Under the pieces are notes generated by a model. It saw nothing but the letters and a program-made list of their open reading frames with translations, ran no database searches and had not been told where the DNA came from. 64,000 bases of DNA from Tanypteryx hageni (lineage: Eukaryota; Arthropoda; Insecta; Odonata; Petaluridae), in assembly GCA_028673005.1 (NCBI GenBank), contig CM054113.1, forward strand, positions 68,231,350-68,295,349, read 5' to 3'. Position 1 is the first letter of the stretch. Each line of letters opens with the position of its first letter. Made by a program: the position numbers and the translations under genes. Below are positions 59,501 through 63,886 of the stretch, in pieces.

Positions 59501-60460
59501 AAATAGATAAATGTTTAGGTTCTAGGAGATGAACTAGGGAGCTAAAGTTTTTCAGTAATTTAAAACTCGATGTAATAGCATACATTAACATTTGAAAATT
59601 TCCATTATTTTTGTTATTACGGCCGTTAAAATTTTTTTAAATCTAAACAATTTGATAAATATTTATTGCACCTCTAGATGTGCTACAACATTAAAATTTG
59701 GCAGAAATGTTTCCTATTAGTACCCAACAATGGAACAAGTATAATATTCTTTAAATTGTAAATTTTAGGGATTGCTTTTACTCCAATGTTGTCCTATAAG
59801 GAAAGAACAAAATCAATGCAGAGGTGCAAACTTAGGATTTAAAAAAATATTTCTAATAATGACATATCTGTCTGAAAAATTAATGTGTTTTTCAAGGTGA
59901 GATGAAATGCTTACAGAGTGCAAGCATCTCATACTAGTATATACATCAGGGATGGCCAAACTTACTTACCCTTGGAGCCACATACAATAGTCTTTAGAAG
60001 TTCAAGAGCCATGTGCTCTGCTCATAAATTTATGAACAGTAAAATAAAACCTGCTAAGAAATTCAGATTTAATATGTCCCTTAGGCATCCACAACACATC
60101 TCAAGTAAACACTATGCCATTCTGTTCTATAGTGAAAAACATTGATACACCTCTGAATCGAAATTTAAAAGAGCCGCATACTAAGTTAAAAGAGCTGCAT
60201 GCGGCTCGTGAGCTGCAGTTTGGCCACCCCTGATATATATACTCATAATTGGTATTTCATTCATTATTTATTTTATAAAAATAATTTTTTGCTCATTATA
60301 AAAATCTTTTTTCCTATAGGTGTGATAATGACTGCTTTTGATAGCCTGAATCCTTTTGCCCAACTTCTTGTGAAAATTGCGTCAGTACTTGGAAATAATT
60401 GCATACGGATGATGCTGGTAGCTGTTATGAATTATCCCCCCACAAAAAAAGTGGCTGAAG
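20864..60460 (+). CDS. ADCY10: Soluble adenylyl cyclase (ADCY10-like), exons 1-15, 3' end beyond window
   Basis: Fifteen exons, all joined by GT/AG sites in matching phase, encode about 943 residues of a bicarbonate- and calcium-responsive adenylyl cyclase that makes cAMP from ATP in cytosol, cilia or sperm. C1 domain: residues about 48-224, with metal-binding D58 (LLLGDVSG) and D108 (KFSGDA), K104 and R186, equivalents of human D47, D99, K95 and R176 (the last two bind bicarbonate). C2 domain: about 290-465, with K338, N416 and R420 in the positions of human K334, N412 and R416. An NTPase module follows: Walker A GEPRIGKT (531-538) and Walker B VVIGVDD (656-662). The human protein has 1610 residues, so the missing C-terminal part should lie to the right. 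Introns range from 94 bp to 10.3 kb and carry nearly all the transposons of this half. Identity is from recalled family motifs; the alignment was not computed. Confidence 0.93.
21186..21449. mobile_element. hAT-like MITE, about 264 bp (sAC intron 1)
   Basis: Ends CAGGGGTGTGCAACT and, read inward, CTGTGGTGTGCAACT form 15-bp TIRs with two mismatches. No clean 8-bp duplication is visible, so borders may be off by a few bases. Confidence 0.6.
22417..22714. mobile_element. hAT MITE, 298 bp, nested in LINE ORF1
   Basis: Ends CAGTCGTATCCAACCTTTTC and, read inward, CAGTGATGTCCAACTGGTAG are imperfect hAT TIRs. The left flank is ctttagag (22409-22416). The right copy is ctttA at 22715-22719 continued by gag at 23420-23422, because a Harbinger-like MITE later split it. 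Joined, the two copies are identical. Confidence 0.88.
22720..23416. mobile_element. Harbinger-like MITE, 697 bp, nested in the hAT target duplication
   Basis: Ends GGGCTCTTTCACACAAGCCA and, read inward, GGACTCTTTCACATGAGTCA are inverted repeats with TTA on both sides (22717-22719, 23417-23419), the PIF/Harbinger 3-bp target. Internal copies of end-like sequence (for example ttttcacatgagccacttt at about 22900 and repeated tggtggt/accacca motifs) suggest a compound or duplicated MITE. Confidence 0.8.
23650..24972 (+). pseudogene. LINE ORF2 remnant: endonuclease and reverse transcriptase
   Basis: The endonuclease part shows [20 protein letters not shown] and [23 protein letters not shown] order (23890-24060). 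After an internal deletion the RT follows: [20 protein letters not shown] (24255-24310), [20 protein letters not shown] (about 24508-24570), [16 protein letters not shown] (24649-24696) and the catalytic box FADNTTF (24748), where the usual YADD is FADN. Several frame changes make it non-functional. Confidence 0.8.
24977..24999. repeat. (AT)n microsatellite
   Basis: A run of about 11 AT units, directly after the LINE RT fragment. Confidence 0.9.
25025..25115 (-). repeat. tRNA-derived sequence (type II, Ser/Leu-like)
   Basis: On the minus strand a box-A-like TGGCCGAGGTGACTAAAT (about 25103) precedes a box-B-like GGTTCAAACCCC (about 25053) with a long middle part, as in Ser/Leu tRNAs. Stem pairing is incomplete and no CCA-ready acceptor is obvious, so it is a pseudogene or SINE head. 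Confidence 0.5.
26238..26436 (+). pseudogene. LINE ORF2 C-terminal fragment
   Basis: The frame reads [20 protein letters not shown] and [15 protein letters not shown], the usual ending of Jockey/CR1-type ORF2 proteins. A typical LINE 3' tail follows to about 26580. An apparent donor (GTGAGT at 26264) just upstream is not an sAC exon boundary. Confidence 0.65.
26690..26915. repeat. Possible hAT MITE remnant
   Basis: The segment begins near CTATGGCCCGTGGGCCAC and ends near GTGGTCTATGCGGCCCTCGAT, the kind of GGCC-rich ends found in hAT MITEs. No clear duplication. Confidence 0.3.
27124..27261 (+). CDS. ADCY10: sAC exon 2 (residues 61-107)
   Basis: Acceptor TTTTCAG at 27117-27123. It encodes [15 protein letters not shown] through GGDVLKFS, including the bicarbonate-binding Lys K104. 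Donor is GTTATT, a weak site, but the phase-1 join to exon 3 restores KFSGDAF. Confidence 0.92.
27356..27493 (+). CDS. ADCY10: sAC exon 3 (residues 107-153)
   Basis: It encodes [11 protein letters not shown] (second metal Asp D108) to DVKVSLT. Intron 2 before it is only 94 bp. Donor is GTAAAA. Confidence 0.92.
27785..28700 (-). mobile_element. Penelope-like element, 5'-truncated, with terminal inverted repeats (sAC intron 3)
   Basis: Flanked by direct repeats CATTAGTTAATTCA at 27771-27784 and 28701-28714. Arms of about 130 bp (27823-27953 and 28562-28704) are inverted copies; both contain gatgccagtcaataataa/ttattattattgactggcat and the ggttaccaagtaacc palindrome. The minus strand between them encodes a GIY-YIG domain remnant. 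Inverted terminal copies and 13-14 bp duplications fit Penelope-like retroelements. Confidence 0.82.
28087..28420 (-). pseudogene. GIY-YIG endonuclease C-terminal part of a Penelope-like element
   Basis: The minus strand reads [22 protein letters not shown] sequence across a frameshift near 28375-28320, then [36 protein letters not shown] and [11 protein letters not shown]. This is the GIY-YIG nuclease C-terminus of Penelope-type proteins. The RT part is absent. Confidence 0.75.
28968..29182 (+). CDS. ADCY10: sAC exon 4 (residues 153-224)
   Basis: It encodes [26 protein letters not shown] and EVRLAEYM with bicarbonate-contact R186, to the end of C1. The donor is GTTTCT, a weak site; the following exon is in phase 0. 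Confidence 0.92.
29957..30238. repeat. Dispersed repeat, copy 2 (related to 5600-5790)
   Basis: Same orientation and landmarks as the copy near 5.6 kb, with extra sequence (ctctcgactctagaatatcc and gaaacacagacgc...). It ends with GGGAAACCTGTATAAAC. It lies in sAC intron 4. Confidence 0.7.
31204..32191 (-). pseudogene. ZMYM1/TTF-type hAT transposase fragment (sAC intron 4)
   Basis: On the minus strand, with frameshifts, 31890-31460 reads [40 protein letters not shown] and [12 protein letters not shown], and 31458-31204 reads [34 protein letters not shown] and [13 protein letters not shown]. That is the TTF-type zinc finger and DUF4371 region of ZMYM1-like hAT proteins. The right end near 32191, read inward, CAGTGACGTAACTACAAATT, looks like its terminus. 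The catalytic half is missing and no left terminus was found. Confidence 0.75.
32380..33060. other. Intron 4 tail: repeat-rich, no gene
   Basis: Contains C/G-rich patches (32400-32530 and 32860-32930: caaggccctaggca-tgcct motifs in opposite orientation) that look like ends of an unidentified hAT-type MITE. No coding signal. Confidence 0.35.
33082..33157 (+). CDS. ADCY10: sAC exon 5 (residues 225-250, C1-C2 linker)
   Basis: A short 76-bp exon encoding a charged linker ([20 protein letters not shown]) between the two cyclase domains. Support is from splice sites, phase and position; the linker itself is poorly conserved. Donor is GTGAGC. Confidence 0.75.
33272..33366 (+). CDS. ADCY10: sAC exon 6 (residues 250-281)
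   Basis: It encodes [20 protein letters not shown] and [12 protein letters not shown], the stretch before C2. It is separated from exon 5 by a 114-bp intron and joined in phase. Confidence 0.82.
33529..34023. mobile_element. Tigger/pogo MITE (weak)
   Basis: The right end, read inward, CAGATATACCCTGCCATTTG, resembles a Tigger terminus, with TA after it. The left end CAGTAAAAACTCACATAGCT is preceded by TA. TIR identity is low, so this is tentative. Confidence 0.4.
34526..34662 (+). CDS. ADCY10: sAC exon 7 (residues 282-327, start of C2)
   Basis: It encodes [14 protein letters not shown], matching the human SELRPVTIVFVNL that opens C2, followed by DDAYCIIC. Donor is GTAATA. Confidence 0.9.
34896..35751. 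mobile_element. Tigger MITE, 856 bp (sAC intron 7)
   Basis: Left end CAGGTATAATCTGATTTACG and right end, read inward, CAGGTATACCCCAATTTACA are imperfect TIRs, each bordered by TA (34894-34895, 35752-35753). A tRNA-like sequence lies inside. Confidence 0.75.
35268..35338 (+). tRNA. tRNA-like sequence, probably pseudogene or SINE head
   Basis: Resembles tRNA-Gly: box A TAGTTCAGTGGTAGAAC and box B GGATTCAATTCC are present at normal spacing. The anticodon stem pairs 4 of 5, with a loop whose central triplet is GGC (Ala if real). The acceptor stem pairs only about 5 of 7 and the T stem 4 of 5, so function is unlikely. Confidence 0.4.
35820..37490. other. Intron 7: possible further Tigger termini
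   Basis: Phrases such as ccaattatccgaac (35904) and ggataatcggagctctgctgta (37454-37475) are typical of Tigger-like ends (ATTATCCGGAC motifs), and may bound an older element into which the 36391-37234 MITE inserted. Pairing was not convincing. Confidence 0.35.
36391..37234. mobile_element. Tigger-like MITE, 844 bp (sAC intron 7)
   Basis: Left end CAGTGGAAACCTGTTAACAT and right end, read inward, CAGTAGAAACCACTTAACAT form imperfect TIRs. TA borders both sides (36389-36390, 37235-37236). Subterminal GTGTTAACC/GTGTTATCC motifs recur. No intact gene inside. Confidence 0.78.
37881..38077 (+). CDS. ADCY10: sAC exon 8 (residues 327-393)
   Basis: It encodes [18 protein letters not shown], with K338 at the position of the adenine-specifying Lys, to [10 protein letters not shown]. 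Donor is GTAACA. Confidence 0.93.
38418..38750. mobile_element. hAT MITE, 333 bp (sAC intron 8)
   Basis: Left end CAGCTGTTTTCAACTGAGGG and right end, read inward, CAGGGCACTTTAACCTTTTT, with shared internal GTGGTACATC / GATGTACCTC. Flanks ccttagga and tcctaggc match at 5 of 8, an eroded duplication. Confidence 0.6.
38970..39732 (+). mobile_element. Penelope-like element, 5'-truncated, 13-bp target duplication (sAC intron 8)
   Basis: Flanked by identical ATCACATTAACAG at 38957-38969 and 39733-39745. The first about 75 bp are an inverted copy of the segment near 39620-39705 (ttgcaatgactgttt-gct/cgaaacagtcattgcaa). Between them is an open GIY-YIG domain. It sits inside another repeat whose halves are at 38770-38956 and 39746-39870 (shared gcaccctta motifs). 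Confidence 0.87.
39124..39543 (+). pseudogene. GIY-YIG endonuclease domain of a Penelope-like element
   Basis: The open frame from 39202 (in-frame earlier) reads [44 protein letters not shown] and [10 protein letters not shown], then [20 protein letters not shown]. The GVY...SYIG pair is the GIY-YIG motif, with the following Arg (R in GRSVKYR) and Glu (E in VIQESIEI) also kept. The domain is whole but lacks the RT that normally precedes it. Confidence 0.83.
40415..40652 (+). CDS. ADCY10: sAC exon 9 (residues 393-472)
   Basis: It encodes [17 protein letters not shown] and [18 protein letters not shown], the most conserved stretch of C2, with N416 and R420. It ends in [12 protein letters not shown]. 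Donor is GTAAAA, opening the 10.3-kb intron 9. Confidence 0.95.
41360..43000 (+). pseudogene. Penelope-like reverse transcriptase, copy A, split by hAT
   Basis: 41364-41550 reads [20 protein letters not shown] and [20 protein letters not shown], then [13 protein letters not shown], the N-terminal RT blocks. 41560-41604 gives [15 protein letters not shown]. After the hAT element (41605-42394) the frame resumes [16 protein letters not shown] (catalytic YIDD changed to YIDN), [20 protein letters not shown] and, near 42730, [20 protein letters not shown], with frameshifts. Confidence 0.8.
41605..42394. mobile_element. hAT element, 790 bp, inserted in Penelope-like RT copy A
   Basis: Identical 8-bp direct repeats CCAGACCA lie at 41597-41604 and 42395-42402, and deleting the element restores the RT reading frame order ([12 protein letters not shown]). 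Ends ATGTTCCCTCTAATGTGGC and, read inward, TGTTCCTCTAAGCTGC are inverted repeats. No coding frame inside. Confidence 0.87.
43151..43690. other. Intron 9 stretch, no gene seen
   Basis: AT-rich. The phrase gataaatcggccccctgtagg at 43388-43408 and ggctgtcttaaccagagcc at 43364 resemble the terminal sequence of the neighbouring pogo element (compare 45385-45420 and 45770-45812), but in the same, not inverted, orientation. Confidence 0.35.
43700..45812 (-). pseudogene. pogo-type transposase with C-terminal zinc finger, internally deleted (sAC intron 9)
   Basis: Reading leftward: a Psq-like HTH ([40 protein letters not shown], 45310-45180), CENP-B-type HTH ([37 protein letters not shown], 45060-44920), a stretch [17 protein letters not shown] (about 44800-44750), the second catalytic Asp in [11 protein letters not shown] (44700), the third in [13 protein letters not shown] (about 44590), then [20 protein letters not shown] and a C4-like finger [10 protein letters not shown] ... 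[13 protein letters not shown] (43900-43815). The DETG segment with the first Asp is deleted, and frames shift several times. The right end near 45812 (CTGTAGGGGAGACTGTGGTA read inward) is probably the terminus. Confidence 0.78.
45811..45993. repeat. Right part of a hAT MITE (same family as 58938-59216)
   Basis: From CAGCTTAGAGAGAACATGTA to CACTTGGCCGGCCCTG this matches the right two thirds of the MITE at 58938-59216 almost base for base. The match begins exactly where the pogo end stops, with TA at the joint (cccctacag), suggesting the pogo element inserted into the MITE at a TA; the left third was not found on the other side. Confidence 0.75.
46234..46318. repeat. (TA)n microsatellite, about 42 units
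   Basis: Uninterrupted TA run, preceded by ggaacaccctg and followed by catacatacaa. The flank 46330-46378 (gcttgcattctgcaaacatttcatctcaccttgaaaa) recurs inverted at 59887-59930. Confidence 0.95.
46817..48325 (-). mobile_element. Penelope-like element copy B, opposite orientation to copy A (sAC intron 9)
   Basis: Minus-strand RT frame 47932-47345 carries [20 protein letters not shown], the catalytic [10 protein letters not shown] (Asp pair intact) and [20 protein letters not shown]. Downstream 47287-47090 continues with [19 protein letters not shown] in another frame. The end segment 48225-48325 is the inverted counterpart of 40715-40810. Frameshifts and a missing N-terminus show it is dead. 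Confidence 0.77.
47345..47932 (-). pseudogene. Penelope-like reverse transcriptase, copy B
   Basis: A 195-codon open stretch containing RT core blocks, including YIDD. It closely parallels copy A around RYID, SSHP(L/M)LSF and SNITFLDxDL, so both come from one family. It lacks the fingers domain and the GIY-YIG part. Confidence 0.77.
48760..50350. repeat. CT-rich minisatellite flanked by a 400-bp direct duplication (sAC intron 9)
   Basis: The core (about 49360-49960) repeats units of about 110-170 bp built from ttcctagtctcaatcttgccctaata, accattatctatctat and long runs of ctctccctcc. The outer blocks 48760-49190 and 49960-50350 are diverged direct copies (ggttggcatggcaacat/ggttggcaaggcaacat; aataaaagcctgcaagtc/gtaaaagcctgtaagtc; atttttacatgt-atc-tat). 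Confidence 0.8.
50351..50999. other. End of intron 9, no gene seen
   Basis: AT-rich, with the polypyrimidine tract and acceptor (TTCTACAG) of sAC exon 10 at its right edge. Confidence 0.5.
51000..51432 (+). CDS. ADCY10: sAC exon 10 (residues 472-616, NTPase module)
   Basis: The largest exon. It encodes FPILGRD (human YPLLGRN), the Walker A loop [16 protein letters not shown] and LNDIFQ (human LNDIFH). Donor is GTGAAA. Confidence 0.95.
51536..51628 (+). CDS. ADCY10: sAC exon 11 (residues 617-647)
   Basis: It encodes [20 protein letters not shown], parallel to human VQFPISREISRMST. A 103-bp intron precedes it. Both junctions are in phase 0. Confidence 0.9.
52631..52971 (+). CDS. ADCY10: sAC exon 12 (residues 648-761, Walker B)
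   Basis: It encodes [15 protein letters not shown], the Walker B counterpart of human RIIFIIDEAQFVD, and ends at RGIPPELE plus a split Thr. The donor GTGGGC is weak, and a hAT MITE starts only 33 bp downstream of the exon end; the frame closes at TGA 52979 if the site is missed. Confidence 0.85.
53004..53295. mobile_element. hAT MITE, 292 bp, perfect 8-bp target duplication (sAC intron 12)
   Basis: Ends CAGTGGTGTCAAACC and, read inward, TAGTGGTGCCCAACG. Flanked by identical ATTTAAAC at 52996-53003 and 53296-53303. It begins 33 bp after the last base of sAC exon 12. Confidence 0.92.
53437..53560. repeat. (TA)n and (TG)n microsatellite
   Basis: About 32 TA units (53437-53500), then catacata, nine TG units (53521-53538) and tacacacatacatac. 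Confidence 0.95.
53690..53996. mobile_element. MITE with TTACCNTATTT ends (unclassified)
   Basis: Left TTACCTTATTTACTCGTGTA and right, read inward, TTACCGTATTTTCACGTGTA are inverted repeats (16 or more of 20). Related end motifs occur at 54083-54120, 54550-54585, 56560-56590 and 63250-63275, so the family has several copies here. Superfamily not determined. Confidence 0.65.
54083..54585. repeat. Possible second member of the TTACCNTATTT family
   Basis: Begins with cacccaaatataagatgacct and ends with ccttgtcttatatgttagtaaataaggcac, a loose inverted pair. A SINE-like stretch (54255-54440) lies between. Confidence 0.4.
54600..56030. other. Intron 12, no gene seen
   Basis: Open frames such as 54855-55205 have no recognisable family features. 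No repeat with clear ends was identified here. Confidence 0.4.
56036..56205. repeat. Two tRNA-like SINE heads in opposite orientation
   Basis: Minus strand 56090-56036: tagcatagctggttaaagcatctgcctgg ... aaacccaggctt. Plus strand 56130-56200: ttagttacaagttgaggcatcc ... gacctgggtttgattcaattcc. Both have box A and box B-like segments at tRNA spacing. Confidence 0.5.
56872..57135. repeat. Tandem duplication, about 125-bp unit (sAC intron 12)
   Basis: Two diverged head-to-tail copies: tttgtgtgatctatgatgccat ... aaatggttatagatag and tttgtgtgacctttaatgccat ... aaatggttatagatag. It ends about 200 bp before sAC exon 13. Confidence 0.8.
57341..57641 (+). CDS. ADCY10: sAC exon 13 (residues 761-861)
   Basis: Acceptor TTGTTTGCAG. 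It encodes [18 protein letters not shown], aligned with the human GIPFYCEELLKNL region, then an acidic/Lys-rich loop ([10 protein letters not shown]). The donor GTTGGT is weak. Confidence 0.85.
57642..58319. other. sAC intron 13, no element seen
   Basis: AT-rich, unremarkable. Confidence 0.5.
58320..58425 (+). CDS. ADCY10: sAC exon 14 (residues 862-897)
   Basis: It encodes [20 protein letters not shown]. Good acceptor (CCATTTCAG) and donor (GTAAGT); phase agrees on both sides. Confidence 0.83.
58938..59216. mobile_element. hAT MITE, 279 bp (sAC intron 14)
   Basis: Ends CAGCACCAGCCAAGT and, read inward, CAGGGCCAGCCAAGT. Flanks gtgatatg (58930-58937) and atgatatg (59217-59224) match at 7 of 8. 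A truncated second copy is at 45811-45993. Confidence 0.88.
59217..59946. other. sAC intron 14, no gene seen
   Basis: AT-rich. The segment 59887-59930 is an inverted copy of 46330-46378 next to the long (TA)n run. Confidence 0.5.
59947..60232. mobile_element. hAT MITE, 286 bp (sAC intron 14)
   Basis: Ends CAGGGATGGCCAAACT and, read inward, CAGGGGTGGCCAAACT, with one mismatch in 16. Flanks atatacat and atatatat match at 7 of 8. It ends 87 bp before exon 15. Confidence 0.9.
60320..60460 (+). CDS. ADCY10: sAC exon 15 (residues 897-944, last exon in window)
   Basis: It encodes [20 protein letters not shown] and [18 protein letters not shown], like human LIQLDSMRLSHQMLVRCAAI. Donor is GTAATA at 60461; the codon is split (phase 1), so more exons must follow beyond the window. 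Confidence 0.87.
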
Positions 60461-60576
60461 GTAATAATAATAATTTATTAACTTTGTTGATCTATAGTAC
60501 ATGAACATAGAGTAAGCCAAAATACAGAAATTAGAGATATATTGATATTCAAATAAACAATCATAATTACATAATA

Positions 60577-63123
60577 CAGTGAAACCTGGGTTATACGTAG
60601 TTCAAGGGACTGAACAAAAAATACGTATAACTCAGAGTTACGTATAACTCAATAGATGGTTAAATAAGATCAACATATGAAGATTGAACCAGACATTTGG
60701 TGATTTCGTGAAAGGCACATATTTATAGAGCAAAAATAAACAAAAAATCTCACAACCACAAACTCTCACTCGCTGATGTAGCACTCACAATCAGCACGTG
60801 ATTAGAAAAAAATACTCTTTCAACAAATTACATTTTATTTGAAATGAAATAGTTAGTTATTGTCTTTTGTTTCCTTCTTTTCATGGAAAAAAGGTACAGA
60901 GAACTTTCAAGTTGATTTGCTATGGACATAATCTCCTCTTGACTCTCAAAAGAGGAAATGAAGCGCTTCGCCACTTCCATACTCGCCAATGCCTCTGAAA
61001 ATGAGGTGATGTTTCCGAACAATTCGCTCTTTTCGTCATCTGATTCGGCACTATCTTCTTCTTGAGTCACCACGCTTGCTGTGATTTCGTCATCACCTGT
61101 AAAGTATGATGGCAAAAAGGCATTTTGTGCAGGAAAAAAATTATCTAGAGCATAACACTGGTCTGAAATATACTCAGCAAGGCTGGCGCAAACAGCCACA
61201 TCATCATCGAAATGAATGAAGTCCTCAAACGATCATTCTGTTGACCAACTCTCAGGTGGCTCCACATCATCGGGTACATCATCGTCATTGGGTTCATGCA
61301 GCCCATCAAAAACAAATCCTGCATTACGGAAGCACTTCTTTATCGTAGAAGGCTGGACTGAATTCCAAGAGGAGGCAATGAAGTGCATTGCCTGAATAAG
61401 AAAATCACAATTTCAGACAATTTAGAAACCAAAGTTCATGAAGTGAGGAAGTTACTGATCACTGCAGCAATTTGTCTTACCTGAAGGACACTGAGTTGTG
61501 GGCATTTTTTCTCCGGGCTCGCTTCTAGCAGGGAGACATTATATTGAACCAAAATTTTGCGGTAATGTGCCTTTAGATTGGCAATTATGCCCAAGTCAAG
61601 TGGCTGCAGCTTGCTAGTGATGTTAGGGGGGAAAAACCCGAGGCGGATATGGGAGAATCTTGAAAATCGTGAGCAGTTCAGTTGTCACAGAAAAGTAGAA
61701 TTTTTCGTTTTTCTTTGCGCATTCTATCATTTAAATCCATCGGCCACTTTTTCATCACACTGCTCGTGATCCAAGCCTTGCTATTTGCGGTGTAATCTGT
61801 AGGAAATGTCCTCACGTTTTTGAAACATCGAGGCTTAGTAGATTTGCCGATAATAAGCGGCCGGCACTTGTCTGTTCCATCCGCATTGCAAGCAAGTAAA
61901 ACTGTCAAACGTTGCTTGCTCTTCTTCCCCCCATGACAAGTATCCATCTTTTCTGCCAATGAGCGACTTGGAAGGAAATTGTAGAAAAGTCCTGTTTCAT
62001 CTATGTTGTAAATATCGGATGGCCTGTATCCCGCAATCAACATGCCCAACTGTTTTTCCTTCCAAAAGGCTGCACAAACATTGTCAACCGAACTTGACTC
62101 TCCCGAAATCATGCGTCCAGTGATGCCATGCCTTTCTTTAAATCCTTGCAGCCAACCTTGTGAAGCCTGAAATTCCTCACTTACATTCATCTTGGCTGCA
62201 AAACTCTTGGCCTTTTCTTGCAGTATGGTGCCGCTTTTAGGGATATTGTTTTGCCTCATCTCTTTAAACCACATAAACAGAGATTTTTCTAGATCAGCAT
62301 ATCTTCCTTCCTGGACCCGTCTTCTTTTATGTGCATTCTGGCCAGCGCTTGCATAGTTTTCTCTCACTTGGTCGGATTTGGCCAGAATAGTGCACAGCGT
62401 TGTATACGGAATTTTCAGTCTGTTAGCCAGTTCTTTCTTCAACAGGTGTGGATTTTCTTCAGCCTCATTTATAATTTTCATTTTATTCTCTACTGTAATT
62501 CCTTTTCTTTTTTGAGACATGTCGCGAGTGTGTGAACGACTGAAGTGATACAAAGGCTGACGAAACACTGAGGAGAATGTTCACGACTGATAAAACGCTG
62601 TGGATTCCAGTGCACGACTATCCCCTTCTGAGCACAAAGTCAGCTTGGCCGATTTTTCTTCCGACTTCCCCTAACTCCCCCTCTTTAGCTGAGGGCCTTC
62701 CCCTAACTCCCCCTCCTAGCTGAGGGCCTTTAAAAAGCAGCACTGATTACTTTGTGTCCGAATCTCAGGCAGAATAAAAGCGTCGCAAAGAAAACGCATA
62801 ATGTTTCGTTATTTTTTCCACAGGATAGAATCTTACATTGTTATCGGATACCAGCAGATTACGTCATGTTATTTTAACATGACATAATCCTATAATGATG
62901 CAAAATAATAATATGTATGCACAGCACGTAAATACGTACAACCGAGATAAAAGTAGCTGGCGGGAGCGGATGAACGCTACGTATAAATGAAATTTACGTA
63001 TAAGTCAGTTACGCATAACTCAGTATTTCAATACGTGTAACCATATGGTGTTTCGCCGGGACCAGCCATACGTATAAAGGAGTATTATGTATAATTGGGT
63101 TACGTATAACCCAGGTTTCACTG
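60577..63123 (-). mobile_element. Nearly intact Tigger transposon, 2547 bp (sAC intron 15)
   Basis: The first 23 bp (CAGTGAAACCTGGGTTATAC and three more) are identical, inverted, at the two ends, and TA borders both sides (60575-60576, 63124-63125). Inside is a minus-strand Tigger transposase gene of two exons. Subterminal copies of acgtataactca occur near both ends. The preserved ends and few lesions suggest this is one of the younger insertions. Confidence 0.93.
60828..62568 (-). pseudogene. Tigger transposase, two exons, few inactivating changes
   Basis: Frame starts about 62520 (MSQKRKGITVENKMKIINEA), with the N-terminal Psq-like HTH, CENP-B HTH (SGTILQEKAKSFAAKMN, FQASQGWLQGFKERHGI), first catalytic motif YNIDETGLFYNF, second in LLFCDN (near 61681) and third in FFPPNITSKLQPLDLG (about 61630-61583). 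An apparent 89-bp intron (61480-61392, GTAAG...TTATTCAG) joins SVLQ to AMHFIASSWN in phase. The acidic C-terminal exon runs to 60828. Lesions: TGA right after CDN (61678), a frameshift around 61630, and a TGA near 61235. All three catalytic Asp codons remain. Confidence 0.85.
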
Positions 63124-63249
63124 TATTATCATTGAATTAAATGAAATTACAACTAAATATGTAACATGTCAATATAAACAGTATAATACATGTAATTTAA
63201 GTAGGACATACAAACATATAGGAAAAATAGAAAAATTAAGTAAATATAC

Positions 63250-63735
63250 CGTACATACTCATGTATAGGTCGAGGTTTTAAGACCACATTTTTGGCAAAA
63301 AACTTGGGGATCAACTTATATACGAGAAATATTTTCAATAAGTTTAAACCCATGACATTATTTGCCCTGTGGTTATTAAAATTTGATGGAATTTACATTC
63401 TTGTTGCACTTTAACTTTATCGCTAACTATTGAATATTTAAATACCAATGAATAGAAAGAATAAATTATTATATAATTTGGTGGCCCTAAGTTGATCTCT
63501 GATGCTTTGCAAATAATTAAGCAATTTTGGTAAACCTAACATTTGGTAACGTGATGGTGGCAAGGCAGAAAACTGGCAGCAAGACAGATGCACAATATGG
63601 TAACTCCGTAACATGCAAATAAAAAACACCTCATTCGTGGAAAAGAAATGCCTACCCCTATGCATCACAGATTAAATTAATATCACCGAAGAATTTATGG
63701 TATAAAAATTATGGTACTGTGTGCATAACCATGGT
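63250..63735. other. End of window (sAC intron 15), repeat fragment, no gene seen
   Basis: Starts with ccgtacatactcatgtataggtcgagg, like one end of the TTACCNTATTT MITE family. No coding signal follows. Confidence 0.4.
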
Positions 63736-63886
63736 GAAGGTAAACAAGGCGATGCTGTGAAAGTGATGAGAAATGGAACTACCAGGAGGAAAGGTGGAAA
63801 AACGGAAGACAAACGTAAATATAAGATTTTGAGGTTCGTAATGTAACGTCAGTGGTGCTAGCATTGCTTTGTTTACCTTCCCTATC
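63735..63886. repeat. Imperfect fold-back repeat
   Basis: GAAGGTAAACAAGGCGATGCT at the left (about 63735) pairs with the reverse complement of agcattgctttgtttaccttc at the right (about 63862-63882), with two mismatches. No duplication was identified. Confidence 0.55.
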
